From contig NZ_CP048405.1 of the NCBI RefSeq assembly GCF_014084125.1, positions 4,526,001 to 4,590,000 of the forward strand: a stretch of 64,000 nt of DNA, in the 5' to 3' direction. Both the position numbers and the translations under genes were made by a program. Under the pieces are notes generated by a model. That model searched no databases. It was not told the DNA's origin and saw only the letters and a program-made list of their open reading frames with translations. Origin of the DNA: Streptacidiphilus sp. PB12-B1b (GTDB lineage Bacteria; Actinomycetota; Actinomycetes; Streptomycetales; Streptomycetaceae). Shown here in pieces: positions 16,898-26,703 of this stretch (position 1 is the first letter of the stretch; each line of letters opens with the position of its first letter).

Positions 16898-17428
16898 ATG
16901 CTGCGAGGTCACACCGTCGGGCTGCGGGCCCGACACCCATCCGATGTACCCGTCCTGCACGACGAGCTCTACGACGACGTCGCCGCCCGCTCGCGGGCCG
17001 ACAGCCGGCCCTGGCGGCCGATCTCCCCCGGCTCGGCCGCCTCCCCCTTCGCCGTCGCCGACCCCACCGACACCCTGGCGGTGTTCTCGGTGGTGACCCT
17101 GGAGGACGGCGGGCTGGTCGGCGACGCCGTGCTCTGGGGCCTGGACCAGCACAGCCGCTCCGCGCACCTGGGCGTGTCGCTGCGCCCGGCGTTCCGGGGG
17201 CGCGGCCTGAGCACCGACGTGGTCCGGGTGCTGTGCCGCTACGGCTTCGGCGTACGCGGCCTGCAGCGGCTCCAGGTGGAGACCCTCGCCGACAACGGCG
17301 CCATGCTGCGCGCCGCCGAGCGGGCCGGATTCGTCCGGGAGGGCACGCTGCGCCGGGCCGCCTGGGTGGACGGCGCCTTCCTGGACGAGGTGGTGCTCGG
17401 CCTGCTGGCCGACGAGTGGCGGCGCTGA
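16898..17428 (+). CDS. GNAT-family N-acetyltransferase (RimJ/RimL-like)
   Basis: 176 residues. The acetyl-CoA pyrophosphate loop R/Q-x2-G-x-G/A appears as RPAFRGRGLSTDVV near residue 92, followed by LQRLQVETLADNGAMLRAAERAGF, typical of the RimJ/RimL group that acetylates N-termini or small molecules. Strand pattern and length match the family. The ATG follows AGGAAGG by six bases. Substrate cannot be predicted. Confidence 0.9.
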   Translation: MLRGHTVGLRARHPSDVPVLHDELYDDVAARSRADSRPWRPISPGSAASPFAVADPTDTLAVFSVVTLEDGGLVGDAVLWGLDQHSRSAHLGVSLRPAFRGRGLSTDVVRVLCRYGFGVRGLQRLQVETLADNGAMLRAAERAGFVREGTLRRAAWVDGAFLDEVVLGLLADEWRR

Positions 17429-17658
17429 CCGCCACGCCGGGCCCGGCGGCGTGCGTCCGTCCGGGCGCGGACGGGGCCGGGCGGGTGGCGTGCCGCACCG
17501 GCCGGGCGGCGGACAGCGGGCAGACTGCAGAGATCTTGTAGCTCCGCTGGTGGCGCACTTAAGAAAGCCTCGATGGACCTGGGGCAGGTGTGACCGGCAG
17601 GGTGAAGCTGCCCACCGTGATCGCGGTGCGGCACCGTGTCACGCTCAGGAGATCCACC

Positions 17659-18687
17659 GTGAAGGCACTTGTGAAGGCGAAGGCAGAACCGGGCCTGTGG
17701 CTGATGGACGTGCCGGAGCCGGAGGTGGGCCCGGGCGAGGTGCTGATCAAGGTCCTGCGGACCGGCATCTGCGGCACCGACCTGCACATCCGCGCCTACG
17801 ACGGCTGGGCGCAGCAGGCCGTGCGGACCCCGCTGGTGCTCGGCCACGAGTTCGTCGGCGAGGTCGTCGAGGTGGCCCCGGGCGTCGCCGACATCAACCC
17901 GGGCGACCTGGTCAGCGGCGAGGGCCACCTGGTCTGCGGCAAGTGCCGCAACTGCCTGGCCGGGCGGCGGCACCTGTGCCGCAGCACGGTGGGCCTGGGC
18001 ATCGGCCGGGACGGCGCGTTCGCCGAGTACGTGACGCTTCCGGCGTCCAACGTCTGGGTGCACCGGGTGCCGGTGGACCTGGACGTCGCCGCGATCTTCG
18101 ACCCCTTCGGCAACGCGGTGCACACCGCCCTGTCCTTCCCGCTGGTCGGCGAGGACGTGCTGATCACCGGGGCCGGCCCGATCGGGGTGATGGCGGCGGC
18201 GGTGGCCAAGCACGCCGGGGCGCGCCAGGTGATGATCACCGACGTCAGCCCGTACCGGCTGGAGCTGGCCGAGCGGGTCGGGGTGAGCCTGGCGCTGGAC
18301 GTGCGGACGTCCACCATCGAGGAGGGCCAGCGGCGGCTCGGGCTGCGCGAGGGCTTCGACGTCGGCCTGGAGATGTCCGGCCGCCCGGAGGCCCTGCGCG
18401 ACATGATCGCCAACATGACGCACGGCGGGAAGATCGCCATGCTCGGGCTGCCCTCCGAGGAGTTCTCGGTCGACTTCGCCAAGGTGGTGACCTCCATGCT
18501 GACGCTCAAGGGCATCTACGGCCGGGAGATGTTCGAGACCTGGTACTCCATGTCGGTGCTGCTGGAGGGCGGCTTGGACCTCAGCCCGGTGATCACCGGA
18601 CGCCACTCGTACCGGGACTTCGACGCGGCCTTCGACGAGGCGGCCGGCGGCCGCTGCGGCAAGGTCATCCTGGACTGGACGGCCTGA
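17659..18687 (+). CDS. tdh: L-threonine 3-dehydrogenase
   Basis: 342 residues, the usual length for Tdh, from GTG 17659 with AGGAG eight bases upstream. Medium-chain zinc dehydrogenase: catalytic zinc ligands in GICGTDLHI (C39 region) and GHE (near residue 63), structural zinc cysteines in [15 protein letters not shown] near residues 95-110, NAD-binding loop [11 protein letters not shown] near residue 172. It oxidises threonine to 2-amino-3-ketobutyrate. kbl follows 64 bases later and completes the conversion to glycine and acetyl-CoA. Confidence 0.95.
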   Translation: MKALVKAKAEPGLWLMDVPEPEVGPGEVLIKVLRTGICGTDLHIRAYDGWAQQAVRTPLVLGHEFVGEVVEVAPGVADINPGDLVSGEGHLVCGKCRNCLAGRRHLCRSTVGLGIGRDGAFAEYVTLPASNVWVHRVPVDLDVAAIFDPFGNAVHTALSFPLVGEDVLITGAGPIGVMAAAVAKHAGARQVMITDVSPYRLELAERVGVSLALDVRTSTIEEGQRRLGLREGFDVGLEMSGRPEALRDMIANMTHGGKIAMLGLPSEEFSVDFAKVVTSMLTLKGIYGREMFETWYSMSVLLEGGLDLSPVITGRHSYRDFDAAFDEAAGGRCGKVILDWTA

Positions 18688-18751
18688 CCCCTCCCCTCCC
18701 CGCCCCGGCAACCCCGCGGCAGACCACGGCAACCGCAAGGAGAGCCACCCC

Positions 18752-19960
<1,209 letters not shown>

Positions 19961-19964
19961 GCGG

Positions 19965-20888
19965 GTGATCGATGCCCGGAGACTGCGCACCCTGCGGGCC
20001 GTGGCGGACCACCGGACGGTGACCGCCGCGGCCGCCGCGCTGTTCCTGACCCCGTCGGCGGTGTCGCAGCAGCTGGCGGCGCTGGAGAACGAGGTCGGGC
20101 ACCAGCTGCTGGTGCGCGACGGGCGCGGGATCAGGCTGACGGCCGCCGGGGAGATCCTGGTGCGGCACAGCAACGCCGTCATGGCCCAGCTGGAGCGGGC
20201 CGAGGCCGAGCTGGCCGCGTACGGCGCGGGCCAGGCGGGCGACGTCACGGTGGCGTCGTTCGCCACCGGCATCGCCACCGTGGTCGCCCCGGCCATGGCG
20301 AGCCTGGCCGCGTCGGCGCCCGGCATCCGGCTGCGGGTGCGCGACGCCGAGGGCGACGCCAGCCTGATGATGGTGGTGGACGGCCATGCCGACCTGGCGG
20401 TGGCCGTGGAGTACCGGGGCGCTCCGCACGAGGACGACCAGCGGCTGGCGCGGGTTCCGCTGTACGCCGAGCCCTTCGACGCGGTGCTGCCGCGCGGGCA
20501 CCGGCTGGCGGGCAGCTCCCGGGTGAACGTCTCGGACCTCGCCGAGGAGCCCTGGATCGGTCCCTACCCGGGCAATCCCTGCCATGACGTGGTCGTCCTG
20601 GCTTGCGAGTTCGCCGGCTTCCAGCCCCGACTGGCGCACTCCTCGGACGACTTCCGGGCGGTCGCCGCGCTGGCCGGGGCGGGCGCCGGGGTGGCGCTGG
20701 TGCCGCGCTCGGCGCTGCGCGGGGTGGACCTGCCGGATGTGGTGGTGCTGCCGGTGGCGGGCGTCCCGGCGACCCGGCGGGTCTTCGCGGCGGTCCGCCG
20801 GGGCGCGGCGGAGCATCCGCTGATCCGTCCGGTGCTGGACGCGCTGCGGGCCGCCGCCGACCGCGCCCGCCCGGCGGCGCTGGCCTGA
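19965..20888 (+). CDS. LysR family transcriptional regulator
   Basis: 307 residues. The N-terminal winged helix spans residues 1-60 (RRLRTLRAVADHRTVTAAAAALFLTPSAVSQQ region, given by its ends), followed by a linker helix and a two-lobed effector-binding domain. The GTG is five bases after the kbl stop, so it is likely part of the tdh-kbl operon. It could regulate threonine catabolism; no LysR-type T-N11-A site was identified with confidence. Confidence 0.88.
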   Translation: MIDARRLRTLRAVADHRTVTAAAAALFLTPSAVSQQLAALENEVGHQLLVRDGRGIRLTAAGEILVRHSNAVMAQLERAEAELAAYGAGQAGDVTVASFATGIATVVAPAMASLAASAPGIRLRVRDAEGDASLMMVVDGHADLAVAVEYRGAPHEDDQRLARVPLYAEPFDAVLPRGHRLAGSSRVNVSDLAEEPWIGPYPGNPCHDVVVLACEFAGFQPRLAHSSDDFRAVAALAGAGAGVALVPRSALRGVDLPDVVVLPVAGVPATRRVFAAVRRGAAEHPLIRPVLDALRAAADRARPAALA

Positions 20889-20925
20889 CGCCACGGCGGG
20901 CCGCGGCGTCAGGCCCTCACTGCTC

Positions 20926-20965
20926 AGGGCTCACTGCCTCCGGGCTCACTGCTCCAGGCGGGCCA
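20926..20965. repeat. Three short tandem copies of GGGCTCACTGC-like unit at the gltX 3' end
   Basis: TCACTGCTCAGG, GCTCACTGCCTCCGG and GCTCACTGCTCC follow one another at about 15-base spacing. On the minus strand each copy contains a GCAGTGAGC core, and the last TGA is the true gltX stop at 20946. Probably a slippage duplication of the gene end. Confidence 0.6.
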
Positions 20966-22358
20966 GGGCGGCGTCGATCCGGGCCAGCACGCGCTCGCGG
21001 CCCAGGGCCTCCAACGACTCGAACAGCGGCAGGCCGACGGTGCGGCCGGTGGTGGCGACCCGGATCGGCGCCTGCGCCTTGCCGAGCTTGAGGCCGTTCT
21101 TCTCGCTGACGGCCTCCAGCACCGCCTTGAGCGCGTCGGCCTGCCAGACGGCGTCCGCCAGCCCGGCCCGGGCGTCGCGCAGGATGCCGTCGGCGCCGGG
21201 CTTCATCGCCTTGGCCCAGGCGGCGTCGTCCTGCACCGGCTGGTCCAGGAAGAGGAAGTCGACGTAGGCGGTGATCTCCGAGAGCACGGTGATCCTGGTC
21301 TGCGCCAGCGGCGCGACGCCGTCGAAGACCGCCTGGTCGAAGGCGTCGGCGGCCCAGGGGGCGCGCGGCTCGGTCAGCCAGGGGGCGCAGGCGGCGGCGA
21401 AGTCGGCCGGGGCCATCGCCCGGATGTACTCGCCGTTGAACGCGGACAGCTTCTTGACGTCGAAGAAGGCGGAGGAACCGTTGACGTCCTCGATCCGGAA
21501 CAACTGCTCCAGCTCGGCGTAGGGGCGGATCTCGCGGTCCTCGCCGGGGCCCCAGCCCAGCAGCATCAGGTAGTTGACCATGGCGTCGGGCAGGTAGCCC
21601 TCGGCCAGGTAGTCCTCGAGGGCGACCTTGTCCCGGCGCTTGGAGAGCTTCTGCCGCTTCTCGTTGACGATCACCGGCAGGTGCGCCCAGGTCGGCGGGG
21701 TCGAGCCGAGGGCCTCCCAGAGCAGCTGCTGCTTGGGGGTGTTGGACAGGTGCTCCTCGCCCCGGATCACCATGGTGACGCCCTCGTCGAGGTCGTCGAC
21801 GACGTTGGCGATCAGGAACACCGGGGAGCCGTCGCCGCGCGCGATGACGAAGTCCTCGATCGCGGAGTTGGGGAAGGAGGGCTCGCCGCGGATCAGGTCC
21901 ACCACGACCGTCGCGCCCTCGTCCGGGGTGCGGAAGCGCAGCGCCCGGCCCGCCTCGTAGGCCAGGCCGCGGTCGCGGCAGAAGCCGTCGTAGCCGAGCT
22001 GGGCGTTGCCGGTCCGCTCGGCCAGCTGCTCCCGGGTGCAGTCGCAGTAGTAGGCGTGGCCGGCGGCCAGCAGCTGCAGCCCGGCCTCCCGGTGCCGGTC
22101 GGCGTTCCGGGACTGGAAGTAGGGGCCCTCGAAGGCCGGGTCGGACTCGTTGATGCCGATGGAGGCGAGCGCGCTGATGATGCCGTCGATCCACTCCGGC
22201 TTGTTGCGCGCCGCGTCGGTGTCCTCGATGCGCAGCACGAAGGTGCCGCCGGACTGCCGTGCCACCGCCCAGTTGTAGAGGGCGGAGCGGGCTCCTCCGA
22301 CGTGGAACATGCCAGTCGGGGAGGGGGCGAAGCGGACGCGGACCGGGGTAGCAGACAT
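20946..22358 (-). CDS. gltX: Glutamyl-tRNA synthetase
   Basis: 470 residues of class Ib synthetase. The HIGH motif reads H19-V-G-G in [19 protein letters not shown], and the KMSKS loop reads KLSKR near residue 250. A zinc-type segment YCDCTREQ lies near residue 105. Streptomyces normally lacks glutaminyl-tRNA synthetase, so this enzyme would be expected to charge both tRNA-Glu and tRNA-Gln, with GatCAB correcting the latter; that is family knowledge, not visible here. The ATG at 22358 is the only good start. It is divergent from an ArsR-type gene. Confidence 0.95.
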   Translation of the reverse strand: MSATPVRVRFAPSPTGMFHVGGARSALYNWAVARQSGGTFVLRIEDTDAARNKPEWIDGIISALASIGINESDPAFEGPYFQSRNADRHREAGLQLLAAGHAYYCDCTREQLAERTGNAQLGYDGFCRDRGLAYEAGRALRFRTPDEGATVVVDLIRGEPSFPNSAIEDFVIARGDGSPVFLIANVVDDLDEGVTMVIRGEEHLSNTPKQQLLWEALGSTPPTWAHLPVIVNEKRQKLSKRRDKVALEDYLAEGYLPDAMVNYLMLLGWGPGEDREIRPYAELEQLFRIEDVNGSSAFFDVKKLSAFNGEYIRAMAPADFAAACAPWLTEPRAPWAADAFDQAVFDGVAPLAQTRITVLSEITAYVDFLFLDQPVQDDAAWAKAMKPGADGILRDARAGLADAVWQADALKAVLEAVSEKNGLKLGKAQAPIRVATTGRTVGLPLFESLEALGRERVLARIDAALARLEQ

Positions 22359-22418
22359 GGGTCGATCCTACCGATCCCCGGGAGTGCGCAGCTCACGCCC
22401 GGCCGGATCGGGAAGCCG

Positions 22419-22448
22419 TTGACATGTGACCAAAAGGTCACCTATCGT
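22419..22448 (+). promoter_or_regulatory. Promoter with embedded ArsR operator; leaderless start
   Basis: TTGACA (22419-22424), an 18-base spacer and TATCGT (22443-22448) form a good promoter. The spacer contains a perfect palindrome GTGACC-AAAA-GGTCAC (22426-22441), an ideal site for a dimeric ArsR repressor to block RNA polymerase. The proposed GTG start at 22456 lies seven bases past the -10 box, so transcription would begin at the start codon. Confidence 0.75.
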
Positions 22449-22455
22449 CGGTGGG

Positions 22456-23214
22456 GTGGACGCGATATTCAAGGCCCTCGCCGACCCCACGCGCCGGAGC
22501 CTGCTGGACGAGCTGTTCCAGCAGGACGGTCAGACGCTCACCGCGCTGGAGGCGCGCTTCGACATGACCCGCTTCGCGGTGATGAAGCACCTCAAGCTGC
22601 TCGAGGAGGCCGGACTGGTCGTGACCAGGCGTCAGGGCCGAGAGAAGCTGCACTTCCTGAATCCCGTGCCCATCCGGCTCGTCCACGACCGGTGGGTGAG
22701 CAAGTACGCGCTCCCCGTGGTCGCCGCGCTCAGCGACCTCAAGAGCCGATTGGAGACTCCGATGCAGAAGATCTACGAGATCTACATCCGCACCACCCCG
22801 GAGCTGCTGTGGCATGCCATCACGGACAGCGAGATCAGGAGCAAGTACACCTTCGGCGCGCGGGTGGCCTCGGAGTGGACGCCCGGCTCGCGCTACGAGA
22901 TGAGCGCCCCGAACGCCCACGGGCTGCTCAGCGAGGGCGAGATCCTGGAGGCCGACCCGCCCCGGCGGCTCGTCCAGACCATGGTCGCGCTGTGGAGCGA
23001 GGACGTGAAGCGCGAGGGCACCTCCCGGATCACCTGGGAGATCGAGCAGGTCGGCGACTCCTGCCGGCTGGTGGTGACCCATGACGAGCTGCGCGAGGGC
23101 GCCAACGACGAGCTGTACGGCGGCTGGCCGATGATCCTCTCCGGCCTGAAGACCTGGCTGGAGACCGGCGAGCTGCTCACCACGCCCGGTTCGCTGATGT
23201 ACAGCGGCAGCTGA
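22456..23214 (+). CDS. ArsR-type winged helix fused to SRPBCC/AHSA1 domain
   Basis: 252 residues. The first ~95 form an ArsR winged helix (FKALADPTRRSLLDEL, recognition helix FAVMKHLKLLEEAGLV, wing RRQGREKLHFLN). Residues ~105-245 form an AHSA1/SRPBCC ligand pocket domain (IYIRTTPELLWHAITD ... GWPMILSGLKTWLETG). No ArsR cysteine metal site is visible, so the fused pocket domain probably senses a hydrophobic ligand. In most genomes these two domains are separate adjacent genes. GTG 22456 is preferred over 22426 because the latter lies inside the promoter. The operator in its promoter implies autorepression. Confidence 0.85.
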   Translation: MDAIFKALADPTRRSLLDELFQQDGQTLTALEARFDMTRFAVMKHLKLLEEAGLVVTRRQGREKLHFLNPVPIRLVHDRWVSKYALPVVAALSDLKSRLETPMQKIYEIYIRTTPELLWHAITDSEIRSKYTFGARVASEWTPGSRYEMSAPNAHGLLSEGEILEADPPRRLVQTMVALWSEDVKREGTSRITWEIEQVGDSCRLVVTHDELREGANDELYGGWPMILSGLKTWLETGELLTTPGSLMYSGS

Positions 23215-23296
23215 CCCGTCGGCCGGGGCACGGCTGCCGCTCCGGCGTCCGGTAGATTCCTGCTGGTCCCGAGCGGGATCGTGGGCGACGGGGAGT

Positions 23297-24055
23297 GTGC
23301 GGCCGGTGGCGGAGACAGCGCGGTACAGGCAGGTGGCCGCCGAGGTGCGCGCCGAGGCGCGCGCGGGCGCGTACGGCGCGGGCGGTCGGCTGCCCAGCGA
23401 GGAGGAGCTGGCGGCGCGCTACTCGGTCTCCCGGGGCACCGTGCGGCAGGCGCTGTCCGTGCTCCGGGCGGAGGGGGTGGTCACCTCCCGGCGGGGCACC
23501 CGGCGGGTGGTGCTGGCCGCTCCGCCGCTGCAGAGCTTCGCCGAGCTGATGAGCTTCACCCGCTGGGCCCGCTCGCTGGGCGAGTCGCCGGGCGGGCGCG
23601 TGGTCCGGCAGGAGCGCCGGGCCGCCGGCCCCGAGGAGAGCGCCCAACTGCGGCTGCCCGAGGGCTCGGAGGTGCACTGGGTGCTGCGGCTGCGGACGCT
23701 GGCCGACCGTCCGGTGATGGTCGAGCGAACCAGCTACCCGCCGTCCATCGGCGCGCTGGTGGCGGCGATGCCGCCGGACACGGTGTCGGTCAGCGAGGCC
23801 CTGGAGCACGCCGGGGTGCTGCTGGCGGACGCCGACCACACCGTGGACCTGGCCTTCGCCGACGAGGAGGACGCGGCGCTGCTGGGCTGCCCGGTGGGTA
23901 CGGCGCTGCTGCGCGAGCGGCGGCGCAGCACGGATCCGGCCGGGGTGCCGGTGGAGTGGTCCGACGACCGCTACCTGCCCGGCACCGTGGCCTTCACCGT
24001 GCACAACTCGCTGGCCTCCACCGCGCTGTCACGCCACCGCACCGACTCCGAGTGA
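23297..24055 (+). CDS. GntR-family regulator with UTRA ligand domain
   Basis: 252 residues. The GntR winged helix spans residues 8-75 (RLPSEEELAARYSVSRGTVRQAL region, named by ends). A UTRA/chorismate-lyase-like domain follows from about 85 to 250. The GTG start has GGGGAG nine bases upstream. Its last 27 bases overlap the end of the convergent phosphonate-oxygenase gene. UTRA regulators of the PhnF type control phosphonate genes, and the operator candidate at 25757-25774 resembles such sites, so this is the probable regulator of the neighbouring enzyme. Confidence 0.88.
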   Translation: MRPVAETARYRQVAAEVRAEARAGAYGAGGRLPSEEELAARYSVSRGTVRQALSVLRAEGVVTSRRGTRRVVLAAPPLQSFAELMSFTRWARSLGESPGGRVVRQERRAAGPEESAQLRLPEGSEVHWVLRLRTLADRPVMVERTSYPPSIGALVAAMPPDTVSVSEALEHAGVLLADADHTVDLAFADEEDAALLGCPVGTALLRERRRSTDPAGVPVEWSDDRYLPGTVAFTVHNSLASTALSRHRTDSE

Positions 24056-25717
24056 GGCCGTGCCGCCGGGGGCCAGCAGCTCCGCCAGCAGCGGGCGGAA
24101 GTGCGCGAAGCCGGGCGTGAGCGCCTGCGGGTCCTTGGCGGCCTCGTCCCAGCGCCGCAGCCGGACCGCGTCCGCGCCGTAGGGGTGGGCGGCGAACTGC
24201 TCGGCCTCGGCGGGCGTCATCGGCCCGCCCTGGACGGCCAGGGTGTGCACGGACGCCGGGGAGAGCAGCGCGAAGTAGCCCGGCTCGACCGCGCAGAGGT
24301 AGCGCTTGGCGGCGACGTGCAGCCGGACCGGTTCGGTGACGGCGGGCCCGAACCACTGGGCCAGCCAGTCCGCGCCGGTGTGGCTGTGCCGGTTGTCGGT
24401 GCCCTCCATCAGGTCGTGGCCGGTGACCTCGCCGTGGAAGTGGCCGAGGTCGTGCAGCACGGCGGCCGCCACCAGCGCCGGGGGCGCCCCCTCGGCCTGC
24501 GCCAGGGCTCCTGCCTGCAGCATGTGCTGGGCCTGGGTGACGTCCTCGCCGAAGTACTCCGCGCTGCCCTGCTCGGCGAAGAGGTCCGCGAGCTGGTCCA
24601 GCACGCCCCGGCGCAGCACGGCGGCGGTGCTGAACAGGCCGTCCAGGTCGGCGTAGCAGCCCTGGAGGTGGCGTCCGCCGCTGCTGGCGAAGGCGGTGCG
24701 GGCATGCAGCAGCCGGGTGTTGTCGAAGATCAGGCAGTCGCCGGGGGCGAGCCGGAAGTCCAGTTGCAGCTCGGGGCGGAGCAGCAGCCGGGCGAAGGCG
24801 CGGTAGGCCGTGTAGAAGGCCCGGGTGTCGTCGGCGGGCAGCCGCAGGGTGCCGATGGAGCGGTTGTTGAAGCGGATCTCGCGGATCCGCCCGCGCGGGT
24901 CGGTGCCGATCAGCGGGCGGTGGGCGGTCACTTCCGCACCGCCGCCGCTGGTGTCGGCGAAGCGGAAGGGCACCGGGATGCGGGTGAGCGTCTCGAAGGC
25001 GGCCGGGTCCTCCTCGCGCAGCAGCGCGGCGGCGGCGAAGCCGTCGACCAGCCCGGAGTCACCGCCCTCGGCGCTGTTGACCAGGCAGTGCAGCAGTTGC
25101 AGCGTGGGCACCGGGTCGCGGTAGGGGTTGTCGGTGTGCGGGGTGATCCGCTCCCCGGTGAAGGCCAGGTTGCTGGGGTTCTCCTCGATCCGGACCTCGA
25201 AGATCCGGCCGTAGTTGGTCTCCCGGACGTAGCCGAAGGTCTCGGCGACCCGGGTGACCTGCCCGTCGTCGGCGGGGACGCCGGTCAGCAGGGCGAAGCC
25301 GAGGCGTCCGACGGCGTCCAGGGTGCGCAGCCGTACGGCGGGGTCGGCGCGGTAGTCCGCCCAGGCGGCGGTGGGCAGGCTGCCGGGGGCGGTGAGGTCC
25401 GCCGCCCGCCAGAGCGTCTTGGCGTCCTCGGTGCGCTGGTCGCCGCCCCGGCCCGTGCCCTGGCCGGTGCCGGTGCTCTGCTGGACGTCGGCGGCGAGCC
25501 AGGACTCGGCGTAGCGGGAGACGTGGCCGTCGGGTGTCCAGCGGACCTCCCAGCCGGGTGCGCCGTCCACGGCGGCCGGGTTCTCGGCAGCGACGGCCAG
25601 CCCCTCCGGCAGGTCGGTGATCTGGAACAGCTTCTGCCCGTTGCGCGGGTCTCGGCAGTCGGCGCAGCCGCAGTTGTCCCGCAGCCACAGCGGCGGGAGC
25701 GAGGCGGGGTTGGGCAT
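24029..25717 (-). CDS. Fusion of TmpA/PhnY*-type Fe(II)/2-oxoglutarate dioxygenase with TmpB/PhnZ-type HD di-iron oxygenase (phosphonate C-P cleavage)
   Basis: 562 residues. N-terminal zinc domain like gamma-butyrobetaine hydroxylase: C16, C18, C21 and H65. A TauD-type dioxygenase domain follows (~115-365) with iron ligands H194-x-D196 and distal H338 (TRLLHAR). Residues ~380-550 are a PhnZ-like HD domain: in register with PhnZ I find the iron ligands H398, H422, D423, H444, H467, D524, the lid pair Y388/E391 (YFGE), H426, and the VAAKRYL and QGGPM motifs. In known pathways the first enzyme hydroxylates 2-aminoethylphosphonate (PhnY*) or its trimethyl form (TmpA) at C1, and the second cleaves the product to glycine or glycine betaine plus phosphate. 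Here both are one chain. The ATG follows GGAGG. Which substrate is used cannot be decided from the sequence. Confidence 0.9.
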   Translation of the reverse strand: MPNPASLPPLWLRDNCGCADCRDPRNGQKLFQITDLPEGLAVAAENPAAVDGAPGWEVRWTPDGHVSRYAESWLAADVQQSTGTGQGTGRGGDQRTEDAKTLWRAADLTAPGSLPTAAWADYRADPAVRLRTLDAVGRLGFALLTGVPADDGQVTRVAETFGYVRETNYGRIFEVRIEENPSNLAFTGERITPHTDNPYRDPVPTLQLLHCLVNSAEGGDSGLVDGFAAAALLREEDPAAFETLTRIPVPFRFADTSGGGAEVTAHRPLIGTDPRGRIREIRFNNRSIGTLRLPADDTRAFYTAYRAFARLLLRPELQLDFRLAPGDCLIFDNTRLLHARTAFASSGGRHLQGCYADLDGLFSTAAVLRRGVLDQLADLFAEQGSAEYFGEDVTQAQHMLQAGALAQAEGAPPALVAAAVLHDLGHFHGEVTGHDLMEGTDNRHSHTGADWLAQWFGPAVTEPVRLHVAAKRYLCAVEPGYFALLSPASVHTLAVQGGPMTPAEAEQFAAHPYGADAVRLRRWDEAAKDPQALTPGFAHFRPLLAELLAPGGTASLGVGAVA

Positions 25718-25756
25718 GGGTGGCCTCCAGGGCTCGGCACGGGATCATTGCGGCTC

Positions 25757-25774
25757 AAGTTGTATAGCCAACTT
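25757..25774 (-). promoter_or_regulatory. Operator/promoter of the phosphonate oxygenase fusion gene
   Basis: AAGTTG-TATAGC-CAACTT is a perfect 6-bp inverted repeat 40 bases before the start codon. On the minus strand it contains TATACA, a good -10 box, so a bound repressor would block initiation. The TATAG core resembles sites of PhnF-like GntR/UTRA regulators, and such a gene is encoded at 23297-24055. Confidence 0.65.
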
Positions 25775-25895
25775 TACCGCTCATTGGCGACGCTCCCGCG
25801 CCCCGGCGTCACCCCGGCGACGGGAGGGCGAACGGCCGGGTACGGCCCGGCGAATTCCCGCAGTGGGCTGCGCACACCGGGGGCGACACTCGCGC

Positions 25896-25908
25896 TATAT
25901 CGCGTTAT
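25896..25908 (+). promoter_or_regulatory. TATATCGCGTTAT near-palindrome upstream of DUF1707 gene
   Basis: The sequence differs by one base from the palindromic TATATCGCGATAT type of element that occurs near several actinomycete regulator targets (PadR-like sites). It is 50 bases before the GTG at 25958. It could be operator, -10 element, or both. Confidence 0.35.
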
Positions 25909-25957
25909 CCTGACCGGGCTGAACCGCCTCTCGTCCCGCCGTTCCCCAGGAGTCCCC

Positions 25958-26671
25958 GTGCCCTCGGCGCCGTCCGCCCGCACCCCCGAGCCGCAGTCCG
26001 CGGCAGCCCCCGCAGCCGAACGCGAGCCCGCCGACCGCCCGGTGGAGCTTCCGGGGCAGCCCGGGCAGGGCGCTCCGGCGGTCCGCGTCGGTGACGCCGA
26101 CCGGGACCGGGTCGCCGGAGTCCTGGCCGAGGCCCTGGCCGGGGGCTTCCTCGACCCGCAGGAGCACGCGGAGCGGCTGGAGGCGGCCTACGCCGCCCGC
26201 ACCGAGGCGGCCCTGGCCCCGCTGACCGCGGACCTGCCGACCGGCCCCGGCGAACCCGGTACGACAGCTGCTACCGTGCCCGTCGGCGAGCCGATGACGG
26301 CGCTGTTCAGCAAGTTGCGCCGGGGCGGCGCCTGGCCGGTGCCGCCGCACAGTGTGGCCCGCGCCCGCTTCGGCGCGCTGGTGCTGGACCTGCGCCAGGC
26401 GGTGTTCACCCGTCACGAGGTGGTGCTGCAGGCCGACTCCTTCTGCGGCAAGATCGTGGTCATCGTGCCGCAGAACGCCCAGGTCTACGACACCGGTTCG
26501 GCCCTGTTCGGCAAGCGCAGCCTGCCCGGCGCGCGTGGGAGCGCGCCGGGCCCGGACGGAGCGGAGGGCCCGGTCATCCGGATCACCGGTCGATCCGTCC
26601 TCGGACACATCCGGGTCCACCGGGCGGGCAGCGGGCTGCACGGCCGGCTGCTGGAGTGGCTCGACCTGTAG
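25958..26671 (+). CDS. DUF1707 protein with C-terminal LiaF-like (DUF2154) domain
   Basis: 237 residues from GTG 25958, with CCAGGAGT upstream. The DUF1707 SHOCT-like domain (RVGDADRDRVAGVLAEAL ... FLDPQEHAERLEAAYAARTEAAL) lies near residues 45-95. The C-terminal 120 residues form the beta-rich cell-wall-active antibiotic response domain. No membrane segment is obvious, so the protein is probably cytoplasmic. Such proteins are abundant in actinomycetes and some are linked to envelope stress; the role here is unknown. Confidence 0.85.
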   Translation: MPSAPSARTPEPQSAAAPAAEREPADRPVELPGQPGQGAPAVRVGDADRDRVAGVLAEALAGGFLDPQEHAERLEAAYAARTEAALAPLTADLPTGPGEPGTTAATVPVGEPMTALFSKLRRGGAWPVPPHSVARARFGALVLDLRQAVFTRHEVVLQADSFCGKIVVIVPQNAQVYDTGSALFGKRSLPGARGSAPGPDGAEGPVIRITGRSVLGHIRVHRAGSGLHGRLLEWLDL

Positions 26672-26703
26672 CCCCGACAGCCGACGACCGCGGGCCGCCG
26701 CTG

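Noticed and set aside
17429-17658. Possible riboswitch or promoter in the tdh leader
   Set aside because: Only a weak TTGTAG..TTAAGA pair and no conserved aptamer pattern, such as tandem glycine riboswitch features, could be seen.
20926-20965. CRISPR-like repeats near gltX
   Set aside because: Three short imperfect tandem units without spacers, partly inside the gltX stop region.
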